Notes: a model not told the origin generated them from the sequence alone. A DNA stretch of 64,000 bases from Sediminibacterium salmoneum NBRC 103935 (GCF_000511175.1 NZ_KI866530.1:1684498-1748497), one strand, 5' to 3'. Positions 33,890 to 44,014 are shown, counted from the stretch's first letter. Made by a program: numbers and translations.

Positions 33890-36800
33890 CTATTCAACAA
33901 TGAATTCATCTACAAATATCCAGGCTGGTTTTCCTTCACCTGAATGCCCCTTCGGTAATTGATTCAACACTTTTGCTGTAGCCCTTACGTATCTTGCATT
34001 TACCGGTGTGAACGAAGCAATAAAGTCTTTGATGGTGGGTGTTTTATCTTGCTGCAATACTGTATTGTTAACTGTACCTATTTCTGTAAAATGGATACCA
34101 TCCAATGAAAATTCAAACTTTACCCACTCTGGCATCATGATCCAATCTGCATATTGCTGTAAACATCCCAAGGATAGAGTCTGAATTATTTTCTCCTCTC
34201 CTAAATCAATTGTAGCTATTAAGTCATTCGCAGAAATGCCATGCCAAAATTTATTAACCGCAGATGTTCCCTTGATGCCATCTGTTAAGGAATTAGGACC
34301 ATCAGCCATATAATATCGGCTGATAGGGTTTGTATATACTACCTGCTTCCCTATTGCCTTATGTATGGCAAATTTTTGCTCGGCAGGAAAAATACTTTTC
34401 ACTTCTCCATTCACTGTTGTGATTGCCTTAATGGTAACAGAGGAATTTATTTCAATAGGATTGGCGTATTCACTACTATTGATATTAGGGTGCGTTCCAT
34501 CAGTGGTATATTGTATTTGGCCCTTATAAGCTTCGGTAGAAAGCGTTGCATATAATTTTCCTGCTTGTAAAGAAGGCTTAATATCAACTTTAAAATTTCC
34601 CTTGCTGTAATGCAATCCCTTTTGATCAAATCCAATAAAATGAGATTGTAGTCTTTCATTAAAATTAGACCAGTCTTTACTGTTTGCAGGACTCCATAAA
34701 ACTTCTGACAGAGCCAACATGCGGGGTAATACCATGTACTGAACTTGTTTGGGTGTTGTGATATATTCTGTCCAGAGATTCGCCTGTGCCCCTAAAATAT
34801 AGTTGGCTTCAGCTGATGACAATTCCTTGGGCAATGGCTCATAATCATATACACGCTTTAAGGTATTGAATCCACCAATGGCCAAAGGTTCAGTTGCAGG
34901 ATCTCCCTGATAATGATCAAAATAAACAGGATTACCCGGCGTCATCACTACATTGTGCTTCATTTTGGCTGCTGCAATACCTCCTGCTTCCCCCCGCCAG
35001 CTCATAACGGTTGCATCAGGTGCCAATCCACCTTCGAGTATTTCATCCCAGCCAATAATTTTTCGTTTTTTAGATTGTAGGAACCGCTCAATTCGCTTAA
35101 TAAAATAGCTCTGTAATTCCTCTTCGTCTTTTAAATGCTCCGCAAGCATTCTTTGTTGACATTTGGCACATTTCTTCCAGGATGTCTTGTCTACTTCATC
35201 ACCACCAATATGAATATATCTGGATGGAAACAATGCTATTACTTCTGTTAATACATCTTCTAAAAAATGAAATACCGAATCATTGCCTGCACAATAATTA
35301 GATGCCATACCGGTATAATTACCGCCTGTTAACGGCAATTGCTTTTGTTGGGTACAACTTAAATAAGGATATGCACTAATGGCCGATGCTACATGACCTG
35401 GCATTTCAATCTCCGGGACCACAGTAATATTTCGCTCTGCAGCGTATGCAACAATTTCCTTAATTAGCTCCTGTGTGTAATATCCACCATAATTAGCAGG
35501 CTCCCCAAGTTTAGCCTGCGGCCTTGATCCCCAAACCTTATCTGTATGGTCTACCCGCCAGGCTCCTGTCTGAGTTAGAGCTGGATACTTTTTAATTTCT
35601 ATACGCCATCCCTGGTCGTCTACTAAATGCCAATGAAAAGTATTGAACTTATAGGATGCCAGTAAATCAATGTATTGTTTAATGAATTGAGGAGCAAAAA
35701 AATGACGGCTCACATCCAGGTGCATACCCCGCCACTTGAATCTTGGATAATCGGTAACTTCCATTGAAGGAACAAGCAGCTTTGCATTGTTTCTGATAGC
35801 AGGCAATGTCTGCATCAAAGATTGTATGCCATAGACGATACCTGCCTTTGTATTGGCTTGTACAGAAATGAGTTCAGGCGTTACTTTTAAATGATAACCT
35901 TCGTTCCCAAGCGTTGTATCGGTAATAAATGCCAATACAATTTTTTGTTGACCCGCTTTTAGTTGCCCATTGGCTGGCTTTAAAGGCAGGGTGAATCCCG
36001 AAATTTCCCGGATGCCTTGTTGAAGAAATCTGGCTGCAGAAAGCAACGCTTTATTTTGTGCAAAGAATTCAATGGCAGTTTGCTCATGAATATGAAAAGC
36101 ACCTTTTTGTTGTTGCAGGCGAACAGGAGCCGGAATGATGTTTAAAGAAGAAACAGCTGATTGTAGTACTTCTAGTTTAAATGTTGAAGCTGGCAATCCT
36201 GCATTGTTTACTAAATTACCATCTGTATAAGGTTTCCAATCGTAATAAACATATTCAGGCATGGTTGGGGATTGAATCACTACCGTAAAATTCCCTTGAT
36301 TTGAGCCAGGTTTTTGCTCAAAATTTTTTAAAGAATCAATCTGTGCTGCTACAGCTGTAATTCCGTCCAGCGAAAAACCCCGCAACAATTTACCATCCGC
36401 TGTTTGCAATCCCCCCGCTGCATATTTAAAATACACTTTTACTTGTCCTTTTTCATAAATAGCTTTATCTGGCAAAGGCCCGGATGGCACAACCGCTTTT
36501 CCATAGTCATTGTGCAATGCCCATTGGGCCAATCTTTCCCCTACTATCTTTTTATTGGTTGGATGTACATTATCCCTTAGGCCATGATCGGTTATCACAG
36601 CCATACCCGAATAAGGAATTTGCTCCAGCAATTTTCTTTCTTCGTTGCGAAACAAATGCCAGAATTGCCCCTTGTACTTTACACTGTCTATGGAACTCAA
36701 TTGTACAAAGTAGTATGGTAGTTTGGGTTGTTTAAATTTGGCTCTGTAATCTTTCACCATCAAAGCAGATAAGGCCACATACTCATTTACTCTTTCTATT

Positions 36801-37771
36801 TCCTGCGCATTACTTTCTCCCTGATAATTAACAATCCCTTTTATGGCAAATGGAAACAAGGGCTTGATACCCGCTTCATACACATGACCAGGCTTAAAAG
36901 GATGGTTCGTTCCTGTTCGCAGATTTTGGTTCCCTCTTTCTTTAACCCAAACGGGTAAATAAGGGTTAGTTAACCAGGGCTCCATGGCTTTAGAGGCGAA
37001 GACAGGATTCAATTTTAGGGCATCGGTTCCTATAAAAGTTTCTAGTGGTGCACCTGCAATAGAGAGATTGATTAAACCAACCGGAACTTTGGTTTTCTCT
37101 ACTATTTCCTTTCCGTAATAATACGCCACCGCACTCATGGTCTTAAAATGATGGCTATCACTTACTTCCCAATGGGTCTTTGCAAAAAAGTTTTCTGGCG
37201 CCAATAGCTGGAGCACCGAATCGGTAAAAAATTGATTGAAAATATTTTTACCTGCATAGGTCGGATTGTATAATCGCAACAATGGCTGCTGGGCTGTTGC
37301 AATGGCTTCCTTATAATTCATTTCCCGCTGCATGGGCCACTCCATATTGCTTTGACCTATACAAAGCCATACATCTCCTATTAAAATATCATTGAATTGA
37401 AGCTTTTGTTTTCTCGACGCTATTTGTAATGTCTGTGGTGCTGCATTGGCGGATTGCGCCGGCAAATAAACCGACCAGCTGCTGTCTTTTTTTACGACTG
37501 ATTTAGCTACCTGCTTTTGCAAATGATTGCTTATTTTATTGGGATCAACTGCAGGCGCTAAACTAACCTGAACAATGGATCCAGGCAAACCCTTACCCCA
37601 AATATGAATGGGCTGCTCTCTCTGCAAAACCATATGATCCGAAAAAATGCTATTTACAGAAAACAGCAGTGAATCCCTATGAAACGAAGCATTTGCACTG
37701 TAAAAAAGGATAACAGAACAAACAATCAAGAAGCTAATAGAGATTCTCAATTGCACAGCAAAGGGTCTCAT
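33890..37771 (-). CDS. Sialate O-acetylesterase - GH20 hexosaminidase - discoidin fusion
   Basis: 1293 residues from the ATG at 37771, which overlaps the upstream epimerase stop (ATGA). Domain order: signal peptide; SASA-type sialate O-acetylesterase (SDHMVLQREQPIHIWG, the WLCIGQSNMEWPM nucleophile, GIVNYQGESNAQE and a DNVHPTNK Asp-His; residues about 35-540); GH20b; GH20 barrel (WRGMHLDVSRHFF, catalytic Asp858-Glu859 in HIGGDEVDK); a chitobiase-like C-terminal domain (IQYTTDGTHP); and an F5/8-type discoidin domain to the end. It should de-acetylate sialic acid and remove beta-HexNAc from the same glycan. Very long, but a single uninterrupted frame. Confidence 0.87.
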   Translation of the reverse strand: MRPFAVQLRISISFLIVCSVILFYSANASFHRDSLLFSVNSIFSDHMVLQREQPIHIWGKGLPGSIVQVSLAPAVDPNKISNHLQKQVAKSVVKKDSSWSVYLPAQSANAAPQTLQIASRKQKLQFNDILIGDVWLCIGQSNMEWPMQREMNYKEAIATAQQPLLRLYNPTYAGKNIFNQFFTDSVLQLLAPENFFAKTHWEVSDSHHFKTMSAVAYYYGKEIVEKTKVPVGLINLSIAGAPLETFIGTDALKLNPVFASKAMEPWLTNPYLPVWVKERGNQNLRTGTNHPFKPGHVYEAGIKPLFPFAIKGIVNYQGESNAQEIERVNEYVALSALMVKDYRAKFKQPKLPYYFVQLSSIDSVKYKGQFWHLFRNEERKLLEQIPYSGMAVITDHGLRDNVHPTNKKIVGERLAQWALHNDYGKAVVPSGPLPDKAIYEKGQVKVYFKYAAGGLQTADGKLLRGFSLDGITAVAAQIDSLKNFEQKPGSNQGNFTVVIQSPTMPEYVYYDWKPYTDGNLVNNAGLPASTFKLEVLQSAVSSLNIIPAPVRLQQQKGAFHIHEQTAIEFFAQNKALLSAARFLQQGIREISGFTLPLKPANGQLKAGQQKIVLAFITDTTLGNEGYHLKVTPELISVQANTKAGIVYGIQSLMQTLPAIRNNAKLLVPSMEVTDYPRFKWRGMHLDVSRHFFAPQFIKQYIDLLASYKFNTFHWHLVDDQGWRIEIKKYPALTQTGAWRVDHTDKVWGSRPQAKLGEPANYGGYYTQELIKEIVAYAAERNITVVPEIEMPGHVASAISAYPYLSCTQQKQLPLTGGNYTGMASNYCAGNDSVFHFLEDVLTEVIALFPSRYIHIGGDEVDKTSWKKCAKCQQRMLAEHLKDEEELQSYFIKRIERFLQSKKRKIIGWDEILEGGLAPDATVMSWRGEAGGIAAAKMKHNVVMTPGNPVYFDHYQGDPATEPLAIGGFNTLKRVYDYEPLPKELSSAEANYILGAQANLWTEYITTPKQVQYMVLPRMLALSEVLWSPANSKDWSNFNERLQSHFIGFDQKGLHYSKGNFKVDIKPSLQAGKLYATLSTEAYKGQIQYTTDGTHPNINSSEYANPIEINSSVTIKAITTVNGEVKSIFPAEQKFAIHKAIGKQVVYTNPISRYYMADGPNSLTDGIKGTSAVNKFWHGISANDLIATIDLGEEKIIQTLSLGCLQQYADWIMMPEWVKFEFSLDGIHFTEIGTVNNTVLQQDKTPTIKDFIASFTPVNARYVRATAKVLNQLPKGHSGEGKPAWIFVDEFIVE

Positions 37772-38949
37772 GATAAATAAGATTTTAAAATTTGCATGCA
37801 ATACCATTCCTGTCTGGGCAAATGAAATGGCCCCTTGTATAAATTACCTTTCGCCGTTTGAGCAATCGTACCATCTCTGTGCAAATACCCAAACCATTCG
37901 CCATGCTGCATATCCAGAAAATGCGAATATGCATAATCGTGAACCATCTTATGCCAGGTAGCATATTTTTGATCCCCGGTCATTAAATAAGCTAAAAGAG
38001 TGGCAATAATTACTTCATTGTGTGGCCACCAGAATTTCATATCCTGCCAGTATTCCTGAACAGGTTTATTGTATACATCTCTGAAATAAAGAATGCCGCC
38101 ATGCTGCTTATCCCATCCTCTCTCCCACATATAATCCAGCATTTTACAACCCAGTTGAATTAAATGAGGATCGTTATTTCTATATTTTGCTTCATGTAAA
38201 ATAAACCAGGCACCTTCTATGGCATGACCCGGATTCAGCGTGCGTCCGTCAATATGGTCTATGATAGATCCATCCGGTGCTACTTGTTCCATTACACACT
38301 GAATATCATCTTTTACAAAATAGGTTTCTATTTCGTAGATCCATTGACTAATCCATTCATCGCAGGGTGCATGGCCAATGGTTTCTCTTAACTGCTGAGC
38401 AGTATTCATCATAATCATAGGTACACCGATACCCTTACCAGGTCTCGTTTCCGTAAATTTAGCCGGCAGCAATCCCGGAGTAATGGTATACTTTATACAT
38501 TGGTCAAAAATTTTTCTTGCATTGGCTGCTGCCTCTTCGTCTCCTGATGCTTTGGCATATGCTGCGGCAGCTATCACATAAAATGTTTCAGAAAAAAAAT
38601 ACCTGCGCTTTCGGATAGGTTTTCCATCACGGGTTACATGAAAAAACATCTGACCATCTGTATCAAAACAATACTGATTTAAAAAATCATACCCGCGCTT
38701 AGCTCCTGCTAACCACTCAGGCTTTTGCTCTACAGTATTATATAATGTAGCCAACAACCAGGTTGCCCTACCTTGTATCCACACTGCCTTATCATCATCA
38801 ATCAGCGATCCATCAGCATCACGCATAAGCAGAAATCCACCAAACTCCTCGTCAAAAGACCTTGGAAACCAAAAAGGTACCGTACTATTCAGCAATTGGT
38901 TTTCGTAGAAGGAAGCTAATTCAGCTAATTCTTTTACGGAATACATCAT
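37768..38949 (-). CDS. AGE-family N-acyl-D-glucosamine 2-epimerase
   Basis: 393 residues from the ATG at 38949; a GTG lies two codons upstream. The alpha/alpha-barrel epimerase family pattern is clear: GGFLLMRDADGS, DDKAVWIQGRATWLLATLY, the His-containing GHAIEGAWFILHEA and WWPHNEVIIATL. AGE enzymes interconvert ManNAc and GlcNAc. Here it should take ManNAc from the neuraminate lyase to GlcNAc, as in the Bacteroides fragilis NanLET route. No signal peptide, so cytoplasmic. Coupled by a 4-bp overlap to the esterase/GH20 fusion gene. Confidence 0.88.
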   Translation of the reverse strand: MMYSVKELAELASFYENQLLNSTVPFWFPRSFDEEFGGFLLMRDADGSLIDDDKAVWIQGRATWLLATLYNTVEQKPEWLAGAKRGYDFLNQYCFDTDGQMFFHVTRDGKPIRKRRYFFSETFYVIAAAAYAKASGDEEAAANARKIFDQCIKYTITPGLLPAKFTETRPGKGIGVPMIMMNTAQQLRETIGHAPCDEWISQWIYEIETYFVKDDIQCVMEQVAPDGSIIDHIDGRTLNPGHAIEGAWFILHEAKYRNNDPHLIQLGCKMLDYMWERGWDKQHGGILYFRDVYNKPVQEYWQDMKFWWPHNEVIIATLLAYLMTGDQKYATWHKMVHDYAYSHFLDMQHGEWFGYLHRDGTIAQTAKGNLYKGPFHLPRQEWYCMQILKSYLS

Positions 38950-38993
38950 TTTCACTTTTTTGATCGGATTAATTGAATTGAAAAATTTTTCTC

Positions 38994-40550
38994 TTACTTA
39001 ATAATGGCTGCAACCGGTACTTTCACAAAATACAGATCGCGGGTTCCTTCGTATAAAATACCAATGGTTTCTGCATCTATTTGTGTTAATGAAGAGTACC
39101 CGTAACCATTTCTTTCATCAACCAATATTTGATTCGCCGGCAACCAGGTTTCTCCCAAATCGAGACTGGCCTTGATAGTCATATTGTAACGACCATTGGT
39201 GGTATTGGGATTGCTGAAGAACAATACGTCCTTTAATACACCCTTTACTTTTACCCTGGCCTTTATAAGGCTCCCCATACAAACAGGGTCTTGCAAGGCA
39301 TTGTACGAAGTTGCATGCTCCGTCCAGCTTACTCCCATATTGGATGTTGTTGCCACACTTCTGTAAGAACCTCTGTTGTCCCTCATATTCAACATGATTG
39401 TTCCAGGTGTAGTTTCTACCACCTGGCTTTCGGTTGTATTAGATTTAGGTCCATTTACATTACCTACCCAGTTTTTACCATGATCTTCACTGTAAATTAT
39501 GGTTGAGTAAGGTTTCTTTACTTCATCCCAATACTGCGCAGCAAAAACCAGTTTGCCATTTTGCATGGCAATACCTGAGCCAGGACCATTAAAGAATAAA
39601 TGCCATTTTGGATTTTTTATTTGTGGTGTGATGGTGTAAGGCGCAGACCAGGTAAGTCCATCGTCATCACTACTTACCAATACAAACTGTCCTGTTGTAT
39701 CCGGAGATATACCAGGTAAAGAACCTGCAATGGAGCGGTTTCCCTTACTCCATAAGGCAGCTACCCATATTTTTTTTGTGATGGGATCAAATAGTATGGC
39801 TGGATCTCCCACACCGTTGTTTTCGTGCGGCGCTCCCATATCCATAATAACTTTCATGGGCTGCCAGGTTTTGCCGCTATCGGTACTTCTGCTTAAACCT
39901 ACATCTATATTCCCAGGCAAATCCGCCGTATTTTTATAGCGGATATCATACACAGAAAGCAAAGTTCCTTTATTGGTGGTAATAATACCCGGTATTCGAT
40001 AAGTATGAACCCCGTCATCATTGGCCTTTCTAACTGCACTTCCTTTAAACTTAACAAAAGGGCCTGCGGGTTCGGCAATCATAATGTTTTTCCCGTTAGC
40101 CGAAATGAGTTTTTTAGCGCTGATTTCAATATTTCCCTGCAATGAAGCAGTTGGCTTTAGTTGTACACTTACCCAAATAAAATGAGCGCCCGGATTTAGT
40201 TTTAATGAAACAGGCACTTCCATCTGTGTAGCCGTTGGTTGAACACTTGTTATTAATTGCTGTGCATTAAATGGCTCTGCGCCTGTTAAATAGAATTGAA
40301 TTTTTTCTATATCGGCTAATGCACCTGAATTAACTGTCATATTGATTTTGCGAAAATCCTGCTGAGGCAAATCGGCCGGTATAAAGACACCCACACGCAG
40401 AACCGGATTCTGTTCCATTCCTTTTAAAACGGGTATAGCCGGAGCAAAAGCGGTTGCCTTTACTTCACCTGGAACTGCCAATACTTTCTTGGCACAACCG
40501 AGTTGCACCAACAATAAAATACATACACTAATTATAGAAAGTTTTTTCAT
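38994..40550 (-). CDS. Exo-alpha-sialidase (GH33) lipoprotein
   Basis: 518 residues with a lipoprotein signal (VQLGC, Cys19). An N-terminal beta-sandwich (residues about 30-170) precedes the six-bladed sialidase propeller. YRIPG at about residue 184 carries the arginine-triad Arg. Four Asp-boxes are visible: STDSGKTW, SSDDDGLTW, SEDHGKNW and SLDLGETW. A late TYR-type nucleophile region is expected in NGYGYSSLTQI. The enzyme releases terminal sialic acid from glycoconjugates at the cell surface. Placed between the transporter and epimerase genes of the sialic-acid operon. Confidence 0.92.
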   Translation of the reverse strand: MKKLSIISVCILLLVQLGCAKKVLAVPGEVKATAFAPAIPVLKGMEQNPVLRVGVFIPADLPQQDFRKINMTVNSGALADIEKIQFYLTGAEPFNAQQLITSVQPTATQMEVPVSLKLNPGAHFIWVSVQLKPTASLQGNIEISAKKLISANGKNIMIAEPAGPFVKFKGSAVRKANDDGVHTYRIPGIITTNKGTLLSVYDIRYKNTADLPGNIDVGLSRSTDSGKTWQPMKVIMDMGAPHENNGVGDPAILFDPITKKIWVAALWSKGNRSIAGSLPGISPDTTGQFVLVSSDDDGLTWSAPYTITPQIKNPKWHLFFNGPGSGIAMQNGKLVFAAQYWDEVKKPYSTIIYSEDHGKNWVGNVNGPKSNTTESQVVETTPGTIMLNMRDNRGSYRSVATTSNMGVSWTEHATSYNALQDPVCMGSLIKARVKVKGVLKDVLFFSNPNTTNGRYNMTIKASLDLGETWLPANQILVDERNGYGYSSLTQIDAETIGILYEGTRDLYFVKVPVAAIIK

Positions 40551-40594
40551 AGCAAGAATTTATATGCTGAATAATTAGAATGATACTTAAACAA

Positions 40595-41887
40595 TTAAGA
40601 TGAAATTTCAGATTCAACTGGCTTCGGTTTTAACACTGTCAATTGTAAAACCAAGGCAAAAACCACAACTATCGACATCAATGCAAAATCTTTTCCTAAA
40701 CTTCCTGCGTCGGTAGACTTCCCCAATACATTCGTAATGAATGCACCGGCAAATACACCGGTCATATTCATTAAACCATAGGCAGTTGCCCTGTACTTTG
40801 CCGAAATAAACTGACAGAGAATAGGCATATTATTGGCATCGAACATACCATACCCAAATCCAAAGAAAAACACCGCTCCCACCATATGCAGCATACTGCT
40901 ACCCAATCCAATCAAAAGCAAAGCCGGAATGGTTAAGCCCAGACCAATAGCACTGGTGTAAATTCTTCCGCGAATGTTTTTTTGCACCCACCTGTCCGAA
41001 AGAATTCCACCAAACAATACACCTATAAAGGAAGAAGCTGCAATGGTGATGGTAGACAATGGCCCTGCCAAAGACATTTCTATTTGCAGATTTTCTGCAA
41101 ACAAAGTAGGTAGCCAGTTTTTTACACCCCATCCCGGTAAGCTGGGTACTGCAAAATAAAACAGGATGACCCAGAAGGAAATATTAGATAATAAAACAGT
41201 CAGGCCCTTGAATAAAGACTCTCGTTTGTTTTTTTCAGACAGATTTAGAAAAGATTTTTTGTGTTCGTTGGTTAATATCCTGTTCTTCAAACTAACAATT
41301 ACTGGCTCTATTTCCTTCGGCTTCTCCCGTAAAAACAAAATCAGCACAATGGAATAGACAATTCCAATCAACCCAAAACTGGTAAAAGCAGATTGCCAGG
41401 AGTAGCTGGCAGCAATGGTTGCACCAAAACCACCCAATGCCTGGCCCATATACAACCCGGTCATATGAATTCCAATGGCCAGGGATCTTGTTTTGTTATC
41501 GTGATAATCTGCAATTAAGGAAAGGGCGGCAGGAATATACAATGCTTCACTAACGCCCATACCTGCCCTTAACCAATACAACTGATTAAAAGTAGTTGCA
41601 TAACCCATAGCAAATGTAATGGCACTCCATACAAACAAACTACCAACAATCAACCATTTTCTGTTTAGCCTATCTGCAACAATTCCGGATACCGGACTCA
41701 TGAATCCATAAATCCAGAGAAATACAGCCATTAGATAACCAAAGTTGGTAGCACTGTTCAATGCCTCAATATCCGCCTGCATAGCTGGTTTCATGGTACT
41801 CAGCATTTGCCTGTCCATATAATTGAGCAGCGCTACTACCCAGAGTAACGCCACTACAATCCATGAATACTTTTTATGTTTATTCAC
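40595..41887 (-). CDS. MFS transporter, probably for sialic acid
   Basis: 430 residues with 12 predicted transmembrane segments and MFS motifs: LNYMDRQMLS in TM1, GIVADRLNRKW between TM2 and TM3, and GILSDRWVQKN between TM8 and TM9. It resembles the ACS/hexuronate branch of MFS. The start is GTG at 41887, overlapping the mutarotase stop by eight bases. From its position among lyase, mutarotase and sialidase genes it should move sialic acid across the inner membrane by proton symport (NanT-like role); this specificity is inferred from context. Confidence 0.85.
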   Translation of the reverse strand: MNKHKKYSWIVVALLWVVALLNYMDRQMLSTMKPAMQADIEALNSATNFGYLMAVFLWIYGFMSPVSGIVADRLNRKWLIVGSLFVWSAITFAMGYATTFNQLYWLRAGMGVSEALYIPAALSLIADYHDNKTRSLAIGIHMTGLYMGQALGGFGATIAASYSWQSAFTSFGLIGIVYSIVLILFLREKPKEIEPVIVSLKNRILTNEHKKSFLNLSEKNKRESLFKGLTVLLSNISFWVILFYFAVPSLPGWGVKNWLPTLFAENLQIEMSLAGPLSTITIAASSFIGVLFGGILSDRWVQKNIRGRIYTSAIGLGLTIPALLLIGLGSSMLHMVGAVFFFGFGYGMFDANNMPILCQFISAKYRATAYGLMNMTGVFAGAFITNVLGKSTDAGSLGKDFALMSIVVVFALVLQLTVLKPKPVESEISS

Positions 41888-43022
41888 GGTTCGGGGGTTG
41901 AATATTAATTTGTAAAATTTTATTAGATCGTATACCCGCTTTTATTTCTCCGCTCGGAATAAACACAGCACTATTCCAAAAAAAAGCAGTAGTAGTAACA
42001 GGTGTTGCCTGTGTGAGTTCTCCAATTTTACTCCAATGATTCGTATTTATATTGTAAGCAAGTATTTCTTTGCTAAAGCCGGGATGGTTTTCCTGTAGCT
42101 GATTTTTCTGATGAATCAATTCTTGCTTTTTTTCAGTATTTGTTTCATTGGCTATTGCAACCAACAATTGCTCTACCTGATTAAATACAATACCACGGTC
42201 GCCCCCAAAAATGATTATTTGGTTATTGTTCCAACAAACACCTGTTCCTGCGCTTAGCGCATAAGGCATATCTTCCATTGTTTCCCAGGAATCATTTTTT
42301 ATATTGTATCGATAGGTTTTATTGCTGAAACTACTAATACCGCCTGGATTTTTTTGTCTCCCTCCCACAATATAAAGCGAGGCATGCTTGCTTTCTTCTG
42401 CAGCAGTTAAAACCAGATGCGACAAAGGCGCAGGTATATTTCCAAGACGCTGCCAACCCTTGTTTATTTTTTCTAAATCTAAAAAATAAAATGCGGCACT
42501 GGTATTTTCAGCAGTTTCTCCACCAATAAGATACACTTTATTCTGAACACAAACAGCAGAAGCATTGGTAAGTGGAATGGGCAAATCAGGAAAGGCTTTT
42601 AACACAACCGATTCTTGTTTTGAATTCCAGTCCAGCAACCAGGTTTTGTTGCTGATACCTTCGGCATTCTCTCCACCAGCATATACTATACCTTGCGGAG
42701 AATTACAAACAGCCGCATACGCAACCGGCGCTGGCAATTGTTGTGTCTTGCTCTTCAGATTTAGTTTGCTGTTTGTTTGCTGATAAATAAAAATTTGATC
42801 CTGATATTTTTTTGCCCCTCCCTTCCAGGGCATTGCTTCAGGGAAATTAGCCCCTCCTGCAACCACTAAATAATTATTAACAGTTCCTGTAACAGGCCCT
42901 GCCACTCCTATATTAGGTAGTTCTGCGGCAACCGCAGTTTTAAGATGAGTATTGAAATGTAATTGAGCAATCACATGCTGCGAGATTAGTATAAAGAATA
43001 AAATAATAACATGAACTCGCAT
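41880..43022 (-). CDS. nanM: Kelch-type N-acetylneuraminate epimerase / cyclically permuted mutarotase
   Basis: 380 residues with a signal peptide (residues about 1-19). Kelch repeats recur as VAGGANFPEAMPWKGG, VYAGGENAEG, VYLIGGETAEN, LYIVGGRQK and IIFGGDRG, forming a beta-propeller. The GGANFPEAMPWKGG signature marks the NanM/YjhT mutarotase family. It converts alpha-sialic acid released by the sialidase to the beta anomer in the periplasm. It lies two bases downstream of the lyase gene and overlaps the transporter gene by eight. Confidence 0.9.
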   Translation of the reverse strand: MRVHVIILFFILISQHVIAQLHFNTHLKTAVAAELPNIGVAGPVTGTVNNYLVVAGGANFPEAMPWKGGAKKYQDQIFIYQQTNSKLNLKSKTQQLPAPVAYAAVCNSPQGIVYAGGENAEGISNKTWLLDWNSKQESVVLKAFPDLPIPLTNASAVCVQNKVYLIGGETAENTSAAFYFLDLEKINKGWQRLGNIPAPLSHLVLTAAEESKHASLYIVGGRQKNPGGISSFSNKTYRYNIKNDSWETMEDMPYALSAGTGVCWNNNQIIIFGGDRGIVFNQVEQLLVAIANETNTEKKQELIHQKNQLQENHPGFSKEILAYNINTNHWSKIGELTQATPVTTTAFFWNSAVFIPSGEIKAGIRSNKILQINIQPPNRE

Positions 43023-43024
43023 GA

Positions 43025-43966
43025 TTATTGTTTTGTTGCAATGGGTTTTTTTGAGCAGTACTGTTCAAAAGATAAGGTTGCTACCTCTTGTTTAAATTGT
43101 TCAAAAGCAATTGCATCCATATTCTTTACAGGCAATCGAAACTCACCACAATTCAGTCCAATCAATTTCATATAGGCTTTACCAGTGGCTATTCCACCAT
43201 ATTTACCCAACAACCTGATCATATTAATAGATTGTTGTTGTAATTGCTGTGCACTTAATAAATCTCCTGCTTCAAATGCCTGAATTAAACGATGATACAA
43301 AGGAGCTGCATAATTATACGTACTGCCGATAGATGCTTTGGTTCCGATAGCCAGGGCCGGAAGCATATTTTCATCTCTCCCCCAGACCATATCGTATTTG
43401 CCATTCTTAAAATGTAAACAAGAAAGAAAATCCATAAAATCTTCATGGGTATATTTTACACCGGCAAAATTGGGGATCAGTCCATCAACTGCCTGTAATA
43501 AATCGTACATAGGAAAACCTACTCCGGTTAATACGGGAATATGATAATAATAGAAAGGCATATCTGGAACTACTGCGGCAATTTCTTTGCAACATTCAGC
43601 CAGCATTTGCACATTGGCAGGTTTAAAATACGAAGGTGCGGTAAATGAAACGGCATCCAATCCTATGGATTTTGCATGCATTGCCAACTCTTTGGCATCG
43701 GCAATACAGGTTCCCCCTAACAAGGGCATCACAGAAAAAAAAGGATCATTTTTGCTACAAGCCGCCCAGGCTTCTGCCACAGACTTCTTTTCTTTTAGTG
43801 TAAGGGAAACACCCTCACCTGTTGATCCGCAAATAAAAGCACCCGTAATTCCATTGGCTTTTAGTAAAGCATAATAATCAGGAATCAATTCCAGATGCAC
43901 ACTACCATCAGCATGCATCGGTGTAAAAGGGGCAGCAATCAATCCTTGCAAATGGGTAAATTCCAT
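43025..43966 (-). CDS. nanA: N-acetylneuraminate lyase (DapA-family aldolase)
   Basis: 313 residues, a class I TIM-barrel aldolase. GSTGEGVSLT (residues about 48-57) binds the pyruvate carboxylate. The catalytic Tyr lies in FYYYHIPVLTG (about residue 138) and the Schiff-base Lys in FAGVKYTHED (about residue 169). YYHIP and the sialic-acid operon context favour neuraminate lyase over dihydrodipicolinate synthase. It splits Neu5Ac into ManNAc and pyruvate in the cytoplasm. First enzyme gene after susCD, separated from susD by a strong hairpin. Confidence 0.9.
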   Translation of the reverse strand: MEFTHLQGLIAAPFTPMHADGSVHLELIPDYYALLKANGITGAFICGSTGEGVSLTLKEKKSVAEAWAACSKNDPFFSVMPLLGGTCIADAKELAMHAKSIGLDAVSFTAPSYFKPANVQMLAECCKEIAAVVPDMPFYYYHIPVLTGVGFPMYDLLQAVDGLIPNFAGVKYTHEDFMDFLSCLHFKNGKYDMVWGRDENMLPALAIGTKASIGSTYNYAAPLYHRLIQAFEAGDLLSAQQLQQQSINMIRLLGKYGGIATGKAYMKLIGLNCGEFRLPVKNMDAIAFEQFKQEVATLSFEQYCSKKPIATKQ

Positions 43967-43990
43967 AACAAAAATTTATAAGGATAAATG

Positions 43991-44014
43991 CAGGGGGGTA
44001 TGGCTACCCCCCTG
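43991..44014 (-). terminator. Strong intra-operon hairpin between susD and nanA
   Basis: Perfect 10-bp arms CAGGGGGGTA (43991-44000) and TACCCCCCTG (44005-44014) with a 4-nt loop. On the transcribed minus strand it is not followed by a proper U tract (CATTTATCC), so it looks like an RNA-stabilising or attenuating hairpin. On the plus strand a T5 tract follows, but no plus-strand gene precedes it. Confidence 0.75.

Noticed and set aside
33890..37771. Esterase-GH20 fusion as an assembly artefact
   Set aside because: A single frame runs through all domains without stops, and the neighbouring gene has a parallel esterase-GH20 fusion.
43025..43966. Lyase gene as dapA (dihydrodipicolinate synthase)
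   Set aside because: The YYHIP motif and the surrounding sialidase, NanM and epimerase genes fit neuraminate lyase better.
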